A stretch of DNA of 64,000 nucleotides from Ailanthus altissimus (GCA_946807835.1 OX327691.1:14869688-14933687); one strand, 5' to 3'. Shown: positions 39,310 through 52,946, numbered from the stretch's first letter. Notes: generated from the sequence alone by a model not told the origin. Translations and numbers: made by a program.

Positions 39310-41441
39310 TGTTGGTGTTGTGTGCATCGTGTTACGGGTAATTGTGTGCATAATTAAATAATTTAATAATAAATATGTCATATATATAACGCAATAAAAT
39401 TAAAGTACACATTATCTCATTACACTAATAAGATCAAGAACTCACTTTTAAAGTGTACTTTGAATAATTCTAATTAAGAATATGGTGAATTTTTTCAAAC
39501 TAAAATAATAGCCTTCTTATTAAAATATTCGAAGCAACACTTTACTTCTATTTAATTTCACTCTCGAATTGTTTAAAAGTTGACTCTTAACCTTAAAATA
39601 GCTAAAAACATGCGCAATACATATCTTGGCCATTCTATTGTATTTATAGGCAACATTGCCTTTTGTTGAGCCAATCACAATTCATTTTATTGCCACTTGC
39701 TAAGCATGACAAGACAACAAATATTATTAGTCATTTTGATGGCCATTTCATGAATAAATTAGTGGTAATAGATATCTAACTTGCTGAGATGTCCAACTAC
39801 ACAAATTGAATCAAATGCAATTTGAATGTTAAATATCCTTTCATGACCAATAACAATTCAACAAATAGCTATTATTTTATATTCAAATAATTAAAAGGTA
39901 ATATATTGCATTTATTTTTAATCTATCAAATGAAAATGCAACACATATTAAGATTAAATCAAATGAATCAAATTTATTTGGTTTAGTCATTGACCGAATG
40001 TAGAAATTAAACAATAATTATTTTATAATTTTGTCTACCAATTTTTAATTTAGTACTTATAAATATTATTGATATAATTTAAAGTATATACTAGGTAAAT
40101 AAAAGTGTCAAGTTTTACTTGGCACAATCTTAAGTTTAACACTTAAACCTTAACTATTCCCTGAGAGACTTTAAAATAAATAAATGGTCGATTGATTTAA
40201 TTTAAATAAAACGACAATTGTTTCATTTAAATAGTAACTATATCCACAAATGCCCAATTTAGTATCTATACAAATTATTGGTATAAGTTGAGGCATAAAT
40301 TAAGTAGATAAGGCACAATTTTAGGTTTAATACTTAAACTTTAACTACTCCCCTAAAAACTCTAAAATAAATTTATATTTTTCAAAAACTTCTTAGATCG
40401 AAAAATTCGATCCGGTGCACTACCCACATGCTCAACGAGTACACTTTATATAGTGAGACTCCATATGTTCACACTCATTTTGTCTCATGGAACAGTTCTA
40501 TAAGTCCATAACCGAGGCCTCACACACACGTTATGGATAATACAAAACAGCGTGTTGAACCATATAAGTTAAAGTTAATCCATATTCGTACAATCCCTTC
40601 GTCATTAATATCCTAAAAGAGTGAAGACATAGATCAACACCGTTAAGTCTCCTATTGCTTAACTATAAACATATCTCTTTGATTTGTATTCTGATAAACA
40701 ATATCTACAAACTCCTTTGCAATATTGTTTATACCATGGGAAACTCTTTTTTAGATTAAATGCTTATGGCTACAAGACCTCCTGGAATACAATCTTAGAA
40801 CATCTTAATATCTAACTCACTCATATGAGCTGACAGATCTCATGTCTACACACATCGGACTCTATAAGTATCGTACCATACCCAGTGACACCCAGCTATC
40901 AGATCATGAAAGGTCTCTGACATGTATAGAACTTAAGTATGGTAGATAACTCATAAACCTATTGTGGTGCTCAAGTCAAAAGACCAGGAATACTACTCAA
41001 CTCAAGAAGACCCTTCATTGAGGTCTTAATTGAGTCTTGTTCAGTATCCAGTCCTCACTAAACTAATGGTCTGCTAAGATTAATCATCTGAACGATTCAG
41101 ATATAAAAATACATTGATCTATATTAATCAATTCCACTCCACAAACCCTACGTTGGTGGAAATAGATCAGAAACTTATAATTTGATAATATACTTATAAA
41201 ATTACATTTCCTAACAACGCTTGCAACCTTTTGTAATTATGTCATTGTTAGTATATTCTCAGGTCTTTTTCCTATTTCAAACAAGGTTCTAACTCTTTAG
41301 ACATGATCCGAACTCTTTCAGATCAATATAATGTTCAAAATATTACAAGCATCTTACCTTATAAAAATAATTAACGATTTAATGAAATAATTATTTATAT
41401 TCATACAAAATTGGGATAACACATAAGCACAAATCTCAACA
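39310..41441 (-). repeat. Solo LTR of a copia element related to the one at 18.6 kb
   Basis: 2132 bases, TGTTG...CAACA. On the minus strand it begins TGTTGAGATTTGTGCTTATG and matches the copia LTRs at 18606 and 25430 along its length, including the TATAAATAC box (near 39650) and the CACTATATAAAGTGTACTCG-like segment. Flanking pentamers (AAAGT and AAAAC) differ at two positions, so the target duplication is decayed or absent. Removing the LTR and one pentamer restores an open frame between 39309 and 41442, which supports simple insertion and later LTR recombination. Confidence 0.82.
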
Positions 41442-41508
41442 AAAACAACAACATTAACAAAAGCAGCGAATAATTCACGTTAGCTATATGCCAAATCAGC
41501 ATTCAAAC
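41442..41508 (-). pseudogene. Antisense coiled-coil frame, short middle piece
   Basis: This 67-base island lies between the copia solo LTR and the hAT element. On the minus strand it reads LNADLAYS, a stop, then RELFAAFVNVV, in frame with the pieces on both sides. Confidence 0.45.
41501..41508. repeat. hAT target-site duplication ATTCAAAC, left copy
   Basis: Identical to 48629-48636, just outside the opposite end of the hAT element. Eight bases is the standard hAT duplication length. Confidence 0.93.
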
Positions 41509-41910
41509 TAGGGGTGGGCAACTCGGGATCGGGTCGAGTTCGAGTCCGACCCAAACGGAATTTTTTTTGGGGCCAGGCCATGTCCCAACCCGAACCGGTT
41601 CAGGTCGGGTCAGGCCACGGGTCTGACCGGGACATATGTAAATTTTGCCCATGTCCCTAATTTATTTAAAATTTATAAATTTTATTAAAATTATATAAAT
41701 TCGTTTAACTATTTTGGGTTAATTTGTAATTCATGATCCTTATTGCTACAAATTTGTATTTTTAACCTAAAAAATATAGTTTTGTATTTTTTTAGACTTT
41801 AATAAAAAAAATTATTAACTTAATTTCCTATCATTAATATAATTATTAATTTTAATTCTAATAGAATTTAACGTCTATTACATTATAATTTCAATTTTAA
41901 CGTCTATTAT

Positions 41911-44721
41911 TGTCACGCCCCAGACCCAAAAGATCTAACACACAACATAACTTACATTCATTTAATAGTGAGCACACATACAATTTTATTGTTTCTAGTA
42001 TATTTCTAATTTCTTGTTTATAGGTTGGTCTCATGTTTAAAAATATAAATATAAACATTTATTGACAATATATAAACATTCATTGACAATATATAAACAT
42101 TCATTTCAATATTTCAGAATTATAACAATTGAATTATGATTGGGGCAATTAGTAAACTGGAGATACGCAGAGTTTTCTCAGAGATTAACACTCTACTACG
42201 TCACCAGTAGCAACTTTGTTACCGAAAACTCAAAATATATTCATTGTAAATTCTTACTTAAAATCAACCCATAACCACACTTGGTGAAACATAAACCAAA
42301 TACAACCACACCTAATAAAATAACACATAAGTATTTATTCAATAAGGACAAATCAAATATCTTAAACTATGTGTCCACAAATGAAACACTTAGCAACCTA
42401 GCAACTTAGGGAACCCAAGGGACAACAGAAGCCTTGCCAAATCCGCTAAGTACACATGTACCTTATTTATCTGAAATCACCACAAACTATAATGAGTATA
42501 AAATTCAGTAAGTATACTAGTTTTTCATATATCAAATACAAATACATATATGTACACAATGCATATGTATGATATGTTGTAATAATCAAAATCATAATCT
42601 TATCAAAGCACATGTCATGTAAGCGCTTACACAATTCTTTCAAAACATATAATAGGAATACCATCACTCAACTACTACTTAGTAGGACTTTCATATCACA
42701 TAATGATCTAAATGTCACTCGTAGGTAACATACCGTATGAGAGGAATAGTATAAGTGAGGTTTAAATTAATCATATATGATGCTTATACCTGAAAGTAAG
42801 AGCCAAACCCTCACTTTGATCATTGGTGAGTCCTCTCACATGCACCAATACGCCACCATAGGAATATGATGACTCAATCTTCTTTTAGGTACCAATAGGA
42901 TCCTCCCTACATATGGAACACATAACATATACCAATCTCGAAGGAAAGGCCACACATAAAGGCTCCACAAATCACATAAGGTGCCTACTAAGTAAATAGT
43001 GAGTTTAAGCATCCTCAAAACACAAAACGTATCTTATGGACATTTTTCACTTCAAAATCTTTGTTTGTTAAATACATTTCATTTTGAAAGCTCACTTTCA
43101 TAAACACAAGTATGTCCATGCTCAATGTCAATGCTCACATTCATAAACATATGTTTTTCACATTTCATATCAAATATACTTTGGCATAACATAAACATAT
43201 TTCTAAGCACATTTACAAAATCATACATAGACAATTACTATGCTTATTGTGATTTCAGTAAAATTTAGTATACTTACCTCTTAGCACTTTCGGGTACAAT
43301 GCTTAATTCTCCTTAACCTATCAATGGAGATTAATCCTTTCATAAGCCTCACAATTCACACAAAACACTTTAAATAGCTTACAAAATTATACATATTGCA
43401 CTTATCACATCGAATTGGTCTAATTACTTGGTTTCTCAAAACCTGTAATTTTGACCACTTACACTTAACAAAATTTTCTTATACATCAAATGATGTCCAA
43501 TTACTCCAAAATCAGAATATATCATTCTTGACTCATATATCCTTCTTATATATGAATATTATATCATAATTGCTACACAATTCATTCCATAAACACCATC
43601 AAATTCAAACTACTAACCTGACAGGATCAAGATATTTACTGAACAGTATTCAATCTCTCAATTTTATAAAATCATATACTAATTCAAATATTATAAAACT
43701 ACCACAGAATTACTCTTAACACATATCTCAATTCAGGATAAATATTTCACTTCAAAATCACTGCCAAAAGTATTTTAAAATTATTTTATTCTATAACTTT
43801 AAAAATTTGTTAATCAAATGCTGCAATTAGCTGACACTCTTTAAAAAATCATAACAATTTAACCACATTGATCTAAATTCTCAATTCTGAGTATATCATA
43901 TTAAACATATAAACTTATCATATTCATAAATTCATAATTTTTTAAGATCATTAAGCAGACCAAATATTATTTGTCACTGTATCATACTGTTAACATAGGA
44001 AATTTCCAGAATTTTAGGGTCATTTTGGTAAATTTGCTATAAATTCAATTTCTGAAATTTCAATCGATTCGAAGTCTCAAATGATTCTAAACATGTTTAA
44101 TTTCATATACTCAAAATCCAAAGCTAGAATCGAAGCACAACAATTTGTAAAATTCCTGGATCAAAAGACTATCAAGTAGAAATTTTGTAATTCATCATGA
44201 TTTAATCTACATAGATCATCATCAATTCTTACAATATTTTACGAAATACACATCAAATCCTCAATTATACATATTTTCAGAAATCAAAACGTAAAGGAAT
44301 TAACTAATTTAACACCAAGAAACTAAAAAAATATTATAATATACCTCTTAAAGTTTAAATTCCAACTTTCTTCTTCTTCTTCTCTTTCTCTCCCCTTTCT
44401 TTCTCTCTTTTCTCACTCTAAAACAGTTAGCTCAACCAAAATGAGTGAATTAGGGTTTCAAAAATGTATTTTTATACTAAGAGGCTAATTTTTTATATTT
44501 ACCTATTTACCCTCAAAACTTTTAAAGTATTATAATTTGGTCCCTAAAATAAATTTAAAGTCTTACAAATAAACCCAATACTAATAGCATGTCCTTAATC
44601 TATACAAACAATACTAATAATAATACATAAATTAAGTATTATCCACATACAAATAAAATATAAATATTATACATATATATAAATATTTATTCTTTTCGAT
44701 GTTGGATAAGTAGTTATTACA
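41911..44721 (-). repeat. Solo LTR of the young gypsy family, inside the hAT element
   Basis: 2811 bases. In reverse it matches the LTR at 6619-9469 from end to end, including the TGTCACGCCCCAGACCC end, the 60-codon frame (42836-43018), the GA-rich tract and the TATA box. Flanking pentamers are ATTAT (41906-41910) and ATTAC (44722-44726), a target duplication with one changed base. It is more diverged than the LTRs of the complete element. Confidence 0.9.
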
Positions 44722-45339
44722 ATTACGTTAAATCACAAATATTATAATTTCGATTTAACAAATCCTAACGTGACAGTGACATTAATTGTTTAAGTGTTAT
44801 AATTTCAAATTCAAATTTAAGTCCAATTTCAATTTTAATTATATTAACTTTTATTATCCGAATAAAAAATTTCGACAAAATCTCCCCTAAAAATTGAACA
44901 TTCCTATAAACATATACCTGCACAAAATTGACACTTCAATATTTACTATATCAAATTAATTCATCCATACCATAATACCTTTCACAATGGCCCATTGCCA
45001 ACCAAACCAATAGGTCCAAAATAATTTCAATGGCTAATATAAACCAAGCCAAGTTGCCAACATTTTCACAAAATAAAAATAAAGTGCAACATTTAAGTAG
45101 TAAAACATTAAGTTCATAAGTATAATAAACATTAAATATTACAAATTACAATACAAAAGTGTCATCAAAATTTGCATTCTTCGTTAGTTTATAAAACAAA
45201 AGTATAATAAACATTAAATATTACAAATTACAATATAAAACTTAATTACTCATATTTATTGATTTAATTGAACTATTTAATAATTACCTTAAAATTAAAT
45301 TACCCACAAATAACGTAAATAACCTCTTGGTAAATTTAA

Positions 45340-47660
45340 TGATGTGGAGGTGGCGGTTGCATAACATGTGCAAATTCTACATGAAAGAAATAAGAAAATA
45401 ATTTTTGCATTATAAAAACATAAAACATTAAGAAATAATAAGAAAAATTCAAAATGACAAATAATAAAATAGTATAATAATATTTTTTTTTACTTACTTC
45501 GACTTTATCATAAAATTCAATATCTTCTAAAAATTCTTCTTTCTTCGGTCTATTTAGCAAAAGTGAAGCTCTAATCCAATTTTGTGTACATATCAAACTC
45601 TAAACCATCTTTGAAGTTAATGAGCTGCGGAATGAATTTACAATACGTCTCCCGGTACTAAAAGCCGACTCAAAAGCCACAGTAAATACAGGAATAGCAA
45701 GTATATCTCTAGCTATCTGTGCTAACATTGGATACCTCGAAGCATTTACCTTCCACCAACTCAAAATATCAAAACGTTGATTTTTGGGATTCTTAACTTT
45801 CTCCATCAGGTATTTATCCACATCATTAGATTTAGCTAAATCCATTTCATCATCTACACACCCCGCAAATTTTGCCTAAGGGTCATCGTCCCCTACATCA
45901 AACTGTATTATGTCTAAATATAAACTTGATAGACCAGATTGCTATGACTGTGACCCATACATGCAAGTGTTACTCCCAACTCCACTCCCAGACCTACGAA
46001 CACTACCAGCACTACTACTTGGCCTACCAACTGCTCTATAATACGATGTATTATAGGCTTTGTAAATTCTATACAATAATTCTTTACTTATTCTCTTTAT
46101 GTCTTCGACTTTATGGTTGTCATCACCATATAAAAACCTAAAACAAAATCCAACAAATTGCATTTTGCATCTTGGATCAAGCATTGTAGTAAGTATTAAC
46201 AATTTATTTATTTTCTCCATAAATTCTCAATATTTATCATATTTTTCCTGCATTTTGCTAGCCATGATGCGTAAAGAAACATCTTCACTGCGGCTTAATT
46301 TTGCTAAATTGAAATTAATCTTACAGATCTCGCTGAAACAAATGTTAGATGTCACAGACAATGAAGCATTAAATTTTAACGTGACATCATTAAAAGTTTT
46401 TAAAAACTTCATAAACCGTTCAGTATTCTCCAAATCTGTAATAATTGGTGGCCCACATCTCTTCTTTCCATTTTCATCCTCTATAAAATAACTCTCATAT
46501 GACTCATCCTCTTCTGCCATTCGATCAAACACTTTTACAAATTTTAATGCAGTTGCCAATATCAAATAAGTGAAATTACACCTCGTTGGCACATCTAATA
46601 CAATACTTTTTTTTATAATCAATTCTTTCTCTCTCCACAAAATTTTTAAAAGTTTGAACTCTTGCTATTTCAGATCTCACATATTTCACAGTATTATGTA
46701 TAGTAATAATGCTCTCGTGCAAATCCTTTAACCCATCAATCACAATTAAATTCAAAATATGCGCACAACAATGCACATACATAAACTCACCATTCAATAT
46801 TAATGCTTCATCTTTCCAACTCTTCAGTCTCTTCTTAACATAATTAACGGCAACGTCATTGACACTTGTGTTATCAATTATAACGGTAAACACTTTCTCT
46901 ATACCCCAATCCAACAAGTAAGATTCAAGATGCCTGCCAATGTCATCCCTTTTATGGGATGACATCGGAAAGAAACTCAAAATTCTCCCATGTTATATAA
47001 CTTCCAATTCGAATCTATGAAGTGGGCAGTAACAACCATATAGCTTTGATTATAAATGAAAGTCTAAAGATCAGTTGTCAAGCTCACCCATTGCCCAGTT
47101 ACACTAAATAGACTCTTTAACATGGCTTTCTCTTCGGTAAATAGTTCTACTATATCTCTGGTTATAGTTCTACGTGACAGAACATCAAATAGAGGACATG
47201 CTACACTGTAAAATTATATGTACCCATCATTCTCTACAAACTGAATGGCAATTTATCTATAATCATAATTTTTACGGCTGCATCTCTACATTCTTCTTGA
47301 CTCTATCCTATAGGCACAGCATTACTACTATTTTTCTCTTCTCTTCCTGTGGGTTCTCTACCAAATATTATTTGTCTATCATCCAACAATAAACGTAGAA
47401 CCTTCTTACATACCCGTAAGTATTTTCGCATACCATTTGTTCCATCTTTTGTTGAATTACACGTATACAATTTTTCACAGTAATTGCATTGTGACTTATC
47501 CGTTATGTCCTTGCACAGGGTGAAGTGACTTCACACCATTGATCTTGTTCTCTTCTTAGTATAAGGATGTAGAGGCAATAATGCATATGCATCGTCGACA
47601 CTGCATTGCGTATCGTCACAAAATTTCCCAAAATTTATAATATTTTTTGAAGTTAAATCA
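45340..47660 (-). pseudogene. hAT transposase (RICESLEEPER/ZBED type), inactivated
   Basis: Minus-strand pieces follow the order of a hAT transposase. A degenerate BED zinc finger (about 47560-47400) has CNYCEKLYTC intact, but the expected Trp before SHFTLCKD is a TGA stop. The catalytic core at 46980-46576 has VFTVIIDNTSVNDVAV and CCAHILNLIV; the next piece (46640-46227) has VPTRCNFTYLIL. A DUF4413-like segment at 46220-45942 begins KLLILTTMLDPRCK. The C-terminal dimerisation domain at 45845-45480 includes DILSWWKVNASRYPMLAQIA and ESAFSTGRRIV. A TAG splits the dimerisation domain at 45600-45602. The enzyme would cut and paste the element; this copy cannot make it. Confidence 0.85.
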
Positions 47661-48014
47661 CGACTCATCTGTAATATAATAGTATAATAATACACAACGA
47701 TCAACCAAGATTAATTTGAATCTTTCACACAAAAACAAATCATGTAAATATTAATCAGAATGTAAACAAAAGTCTTCTTTCCCACAATGCAAGCCACAGA
47801 ATGTGAAATACATTAAGTTAAATATTCTAGAACCTAAACGATTTTACAATTTCTAAGGAATTAAATCAATTCTTAAAACATTATAACCATCTAAACAAAA
47901 AGCCCTAAAAGATAAACTCTTATCAAGTTATAATAAAGTATAACATATCACAAAAATTAATTGGTAAAAATTAAACCTGAAACTGAAAATTTCACATAGG
48001 ATTTAAAAATATCA

Positions 48015-48300
48015 CCTTCCTCAATGAACGCAAACAACAGCAATGGCGGCAGGTGGTAGGCGACCGGCGACGAGTGTGAAAGATGACAACAACAGTCGTA
48101 GGCAGCAGTGCAGAATGGCACAGCAACGCGCGGACGCAAAACAGCACTGGCAGAACAGCAACGATGACAAAACAGCAACGTGTGGATGCAAAACAACACT
48201 GGCAGAATAGCAGCAGGCCGCAGTACAGGTCACGCAGCAGCAGGCGGTAGTAGTGGCAGAACGACGACGACAGCAGCGGCAAAATGGAAAAACAGCAACG
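48015..48300. repeat. GC-rich CAG/CAA-rich stretch with a 52-base duplication, within the hAT element
   Basis: A block far richer in G+C than its surroundings. GCAACGCGCGGACGCAAAAC... at 48123 is repeated as GCAACGTGTGGATGCAAAAC... at 48175, and both continue into CACTGGCAGAA. It lies upstream of the transposase and may be part of its leader or subterminal region. Confidence 0.6.
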
Positions 48301-48628
48301 GTCGAAGAATAGTAAACAACGTCAAAAATTTCTTTGACTGTTTTGAAATGAAAATGAAAAATATGGCTTCTGATACTGATATATCAATTCCTTTTTTTTC
48401 TTATTAAAACGGCGCCGTTTTGATTACATTATAAAACAACAAAAAATTGATTCGGTTCGGGTCATTCTCGAACCGAACCGAGTCTCGTCCCGGCTGAACC
48501 GGAACAATTGAGACTCACATTTATCGTCCCAGTTTTGTGCCGATTTCGAGATTCGTCCCGTCCCGACCCAATTTTTTTGGGTCGAAAAGGGCAGGTCAGG
48601 CCGAGACCGGGCCAAACGCCCACTCCTA

Positions 48629-48790
48629 ATTCAAACTATCAACAAGAGTGATTTTCTCTTCCAATAAAACATCCATTTAATTAGTAGCAAGTTGAATGGA
48701 TAGGAGCTCCGATTCAAAATCTATGACTTTCTAATTCAATGAACTAATAAACTAATTAAAAGAAGTCTTAACAAGTTTCGTTCTCAATCT
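48629..48790 (-). pseudogene. Antisense coiled-coil frame, N-terminal-side piece
   Basis: Minus-strand text KVIDFESELLSIQLATN, a stop, then MDVLLEEKITLVDSLN reaches the hAT target duplication in frame with 41442-41508. The heptad-like charged and hydrophobic pattern indicates a coiled coil. In-frame TAG and TAA codons show decay. Confidence 0.45.
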
Positions 48791-49978
48791 CTTCACGAGG
48801 CAAAAAAATTTAAAAATAAAAGAAATATATATATATATAAGTATAAAAAAACAAATGAAAATGACAATGAATGAACTCGTTTAAAAAAAGAGCAAACCAC
48901 CCACTCATCGAAATCGAATAACTTACTTATTGCTTGCTAGAGAAGAAATGTCAAAAGAAAGACCACCAACTGGTTACTAAGAACGAGATGCTGTGAGAAC
49001 AATGACTGGCGAGTCTAGGAAGACGAATAGACCAGTCAAACCAAACATGCTCCGAAAGGTAGAAGACGAATGAAAAAGAAGAAAAATAAGATCATGTCAA
49101 ATAATTTTTATTGTTGTATTCTTAAATATTCCTTACAGCATTAGAATTTTTGTTTATTTATTTTTATTTCGTCTATTTCAAAAAATAATTTTAAAAAATA
49201 AACTTTTTAAAGGGGCATAAATGTAGGAATAATTATTACACAAATAAGCTAAATTATTACCTGCCATTAATATACTCATTAAGGGTATAATAGTAATTTT
49301 AGTAATACCCATGAGCCAACTTTACCTATAAATAGAAGGACTTATTGGTGAGAGAGGTATTTTTTTTATTGTATATAAGAAACACTCTCTCTTTATAAAA
49401 TTTTAAGTATTTTCTCTCGTCTTTCTCTACCAATCTTCTTGAGCACATTAGCTATGGAGGTCAAGGTCCTCCAATTATAATGTAAATAAGAAAACCCATT
49501 CTGCTCAAGACAAGTAATCAAATTGCAAAGCTCTTTCGACTTTGTACCAAAATAACTTAACCGATGATGTGCTTGTTAAGCTTGAAGAGAGTATATTCAA
49601 TTGGTTCCTTATCCTCATTTTTGTAATCCTACAAAAGAAGTTCATTTTTTGTGTTGCTTTCCTGGAATCTTCATCTAGTTAATGCCACTGATTTGCAACT
49701 ATAACACAGAAAGAAAAAATTCATTTACTTGGTCAGAAGTTTCATGCATCAATACCTCAGAAATTGTTAACCTTATTTACACAAGTGAACAATCAGCAAC
49801 AAGCTCATGGTACCATTTCAGATCAATAAATTTTTCCAGAGTCAAGTACTTGAATAAGTCAAATTGTCGAAATGAACACAAGCTGATGGTACTAATATTT
49901 CAGAACATTTGTGAGTTGGGAGAGCACCAAAAGTTTGTATGGTGCTAGGGTTTTCAAAAAATGAAACAAGAATGATTA
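48791..49978. other. No gene; possible LTR fragment of the old gypsy element
   Basis: AAAGGGGCATAAATG near 49208 looks like a polypurine tract, and a TATA box TATAAATAG near 49330 is followed by pyrimidine-rich sequence, as in an LTR. No second copy of this sequence was found in the window. Open frames here are unrecognised. Confidence 0.3.
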
Positions 49979-52694
49979 TGTCACGCCCCAGACCCAAAAG
50001 ATCTGACACACGACATCACTTACATTCATTCAATAATACTTAAACATTCATTTTAATTTCTTTCAGAATTATAGCAATTGAATTATGACTGGGACAATTA
50101 GTAAACCGGAGATACGCAGAGTTTTCTCAGAGATTAACACTCTACTACGTCACCAGTAGCAACTTTGTTACCGGAAGCCCAGAATATATTCATTGCAAAT
50201 TCTTACTTAAAATTAATCCATTACTACACTTGGTGAAACTTAAACTAAATCCAACCACACACAATAAAATAATACATAAGTATTTATTCAATAGGGACAA
50301 ATCAAATATCTTATCCCACGTGTCCCCAAATGAAACACTTAACAACCTAACAAGTTAGGGAACCCAAGGAACAGCAGAAGCCTTGCCAAATCCGCTAAGC
50401 ACACATGTACCTTATTTACCTGAAATCACCATAAACTATAATGAGTATAAAACTCAGTAAGCATACTAGTTTTTCATATATCAAATACAAATACATATAT
50501 GTACACAATGCATATGTATGATATGCTGTGATCAATCAAAATCATAATCTTATCAAATCACATATCATGTAAGCGCTTACACATTCTTTCAAAACACATA
50601 ATAGGAATACCATTACTCGACTACTACTTAGTAGGACTTACATATCACATATCACATAATGAGCCAAATGTCACTCGTAGGTGACATACCGTATGAGAGG
50701 AATAGTACAAGTGAGGTCTTGAATAACACATATCTAATGCTTATGCCCGAAGGTAAAAGCCAAACCCTCACCCTGATCATCGGTGAGTCCTCTCACATGC
50801 ACCAATACGCCACCACACGAATGTGATGACTCACTCTTCCTTTAGGTACCAATAGGATCCTCCCTACATACGGAACACATAACATATACCCATCCCAAAG
50901 GAAAGGCCACACATAAAGGCTCCACAAATCACATAAAATGCCTACTAAGTTAACAGTGAGTTCAAGTACCCTCAAAATACAAAATATTTCTCATGGACAT
51001 ATTACACTTCGAAAGCTTTCTTTATTAAACACATCTTATTTTGAAAGCTCACTTACAAAAAACACATGTATGTCCATGCTCAATGTCAATGCTCACATTC
51101 AGAAACATATATTCACATTTCATATCAAAATATACTTTGACATAACATAAACATATTCTTAACCCCATTTTCAAAATCATACAAAACAATTACTATGTTT
51201 ATTGTGATTTCAGTAAAAAGTCTAGTATACTTACCTCTTAGCACTTACAGCTATAAGGCTTAAATCTCCTTAACCTATCAATGGAGATCAATCCTTTCAT
51301 AAGCCTCACAATTCACACAAATACTTAAATAGCTTACAAAATTATACACAATGCATTTAACACATCAAATTGGTCTAAATACTTGATTTCTCAAAACTTG
51401 TCATTCTGACCACTTACACTTAACAAAATTTTCTAATACATCAAATGATGTCCAATTACTCCAAAATCAGAATATACCATCCTTGACTCATATATCCGTC
51501 TTATATATGAATATTATATCAAAATTCCTACACAATCCATTCCATACACACCATTGAATCCAAACTACTAACCTGACAGGATCAAGATACTTACTGAACA
51601 GTATTCAATCTCTCAATTTTATAAAATCATATACTAACTCAAAAATTATAAAAATATCACATAATTACTCTTAACATATATCTCAGTCCATGATAAATAT
51701 TTCACTTCCAAATCACTGCCAAAAATATTTTAAAACTACTTTATTCCATAGCTTTAAAAATCTGTTAATCAAATACTGTAATGAGCGGATATACTTTAGA
51801 AAATCATAACATTTCAACCACATTGATCTAAATTCTCAATTCCGAGTATATCATATTAGACATATAAAATTATCATATTCCACAAATTCGTAATTTTTGA
51901 AGATCATTCAGTAGGACAAACATTGTTCGTCACTGTATTATACTGTTTACATAGGAAATTTCCAGAATTTCAGGGTCATTTTGGTAAATTCATAACAAAT
52001 TGAATTTCTGGAATTTTGAATCGATTCAAAGTCTCAGATGATACTAAACATGTTTAATTTCATATACTCAAAATTCAAAACAAGAATCGAATCACAACAA
52101 TTTATAAAATTCTTGGATCAAGAGACTATCAAGCAGAAATTCTACAATCCATCATGATTTATCAAACTATCTTATAGATCATCATTAATTCTCAAAATAT
52201 CATACGAAATACACATCAAATCCTCAATTATACATATTTCCAGAAGTCAAAACTTAAAGAAACTAACATAATTAACACCAATAAATTGAGAAATAGTTGT
52301 AATATACCTCTTAAGATCCAAAATTCCAATTTCTTCTTCTTTTTCTTCTCCTTCTTCTCTTTCTCTCCCCTCCTTTTCTCTCTTCTCTCTCTCTAAAAGA
52401 GGTAGCTCGACCAAAATGAGAGAAATAGGGTTTCAAAAGTGTATTTTTATACTAAGTGGCTAATTTTTGGTATTTACGAATTTATCCCCAAAACTTTCAA
52501 AGTATTACAATTTGGTCCCTAAAATAAATCTAAAGTCTTGCAATTAAATCCAATGCTAATAGTATGACCTTAACCTATAAAAACACTACTAATAACAATA
52601 TATAAATCAAGTATCATCAACATATAAATAAAATACGTATATTTATACATATATAAATACTTATTCTTACCAGTCGTGGATACTGATTACTACA
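49979..52694 (-). repeat. Solo LTR of the young gypsy family, with perfect target duplication
   Basis: 2716 bases in reverse orientation, from TGTCACGCCCCAGACCC to ACTACA, matching 6619-9469 along its length. It is flanked by GATTA at 49974-49978 and 52695-52699. Solo LTRs arise when the two LTRs of an inserted copy recombine and the interior is lost. Confidence 0.94.
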
Positions 52695-52717
52695 GATTAT
52701 GATACTCACAAATATTT

Positions 52718-52769
52718 AAATGAGGTTACTAATATTTGTGGAAGTGAATTGAAATGAGGTTACTAATAT
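52718..52769. repeat. 18-base direct repeat just outside the solo LTR
   Basis: AAATGAGGTTACTAATAT occurs at 52718-52735 and 52752-52769 without change, 16 bases apart. Confidence 0.8.
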
Positions 52770-52946
52770 GGATTTAAGACAGGTAAATTCCTCCAAACCA
52801 TTATCCAGACATGCAACCTTTTTAAAGAAAGTTAAAATTTATAACTTGCATTTGTATTATAAAAAGGATGATACAGAAAAGATTCACATATTACCTGAAA
52901 AAGATTTTTGTCTGCCATCTTTGGCTCAAACAAATGTGTTTACCAC

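Larger units (their letters stand above)
41509..48628 (-). mobile_element. hAT-superfamily DNA transposon, interrupted by a gypsy solo LTR
   Basis: The element spans 7120 bases including the inserted LTR, about 4.3 kb without it. Short terminal inverted repeats TAGGGGTGGGC (left) and TAGGAGTGGGC (right, read inward) match at 10 of 11 positions and are flanked by the 8-base duplication ATTCAAAC. Both ends carry GC-rich subterminal text with GGTCAGGCC and GAACCGG motifs. The transposase is on the minus strand and broken. The element cuts the antisense coiled-coil frame of the older gypsy remnant. Confidence 0.93.

Noticed and set aside
47957..48282. Cysteine-rich minus-strand frames in the GC-rich block
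   Set aside because: Three overlapping frames are open because of biased composition and a duplication, not because of a protein.
48641..49060. A host coiled-coil gene
   Set aside because: Stops in frame and continuation across the hAT site into the gypsy remnant make a transposon origin more likely, though not proven.
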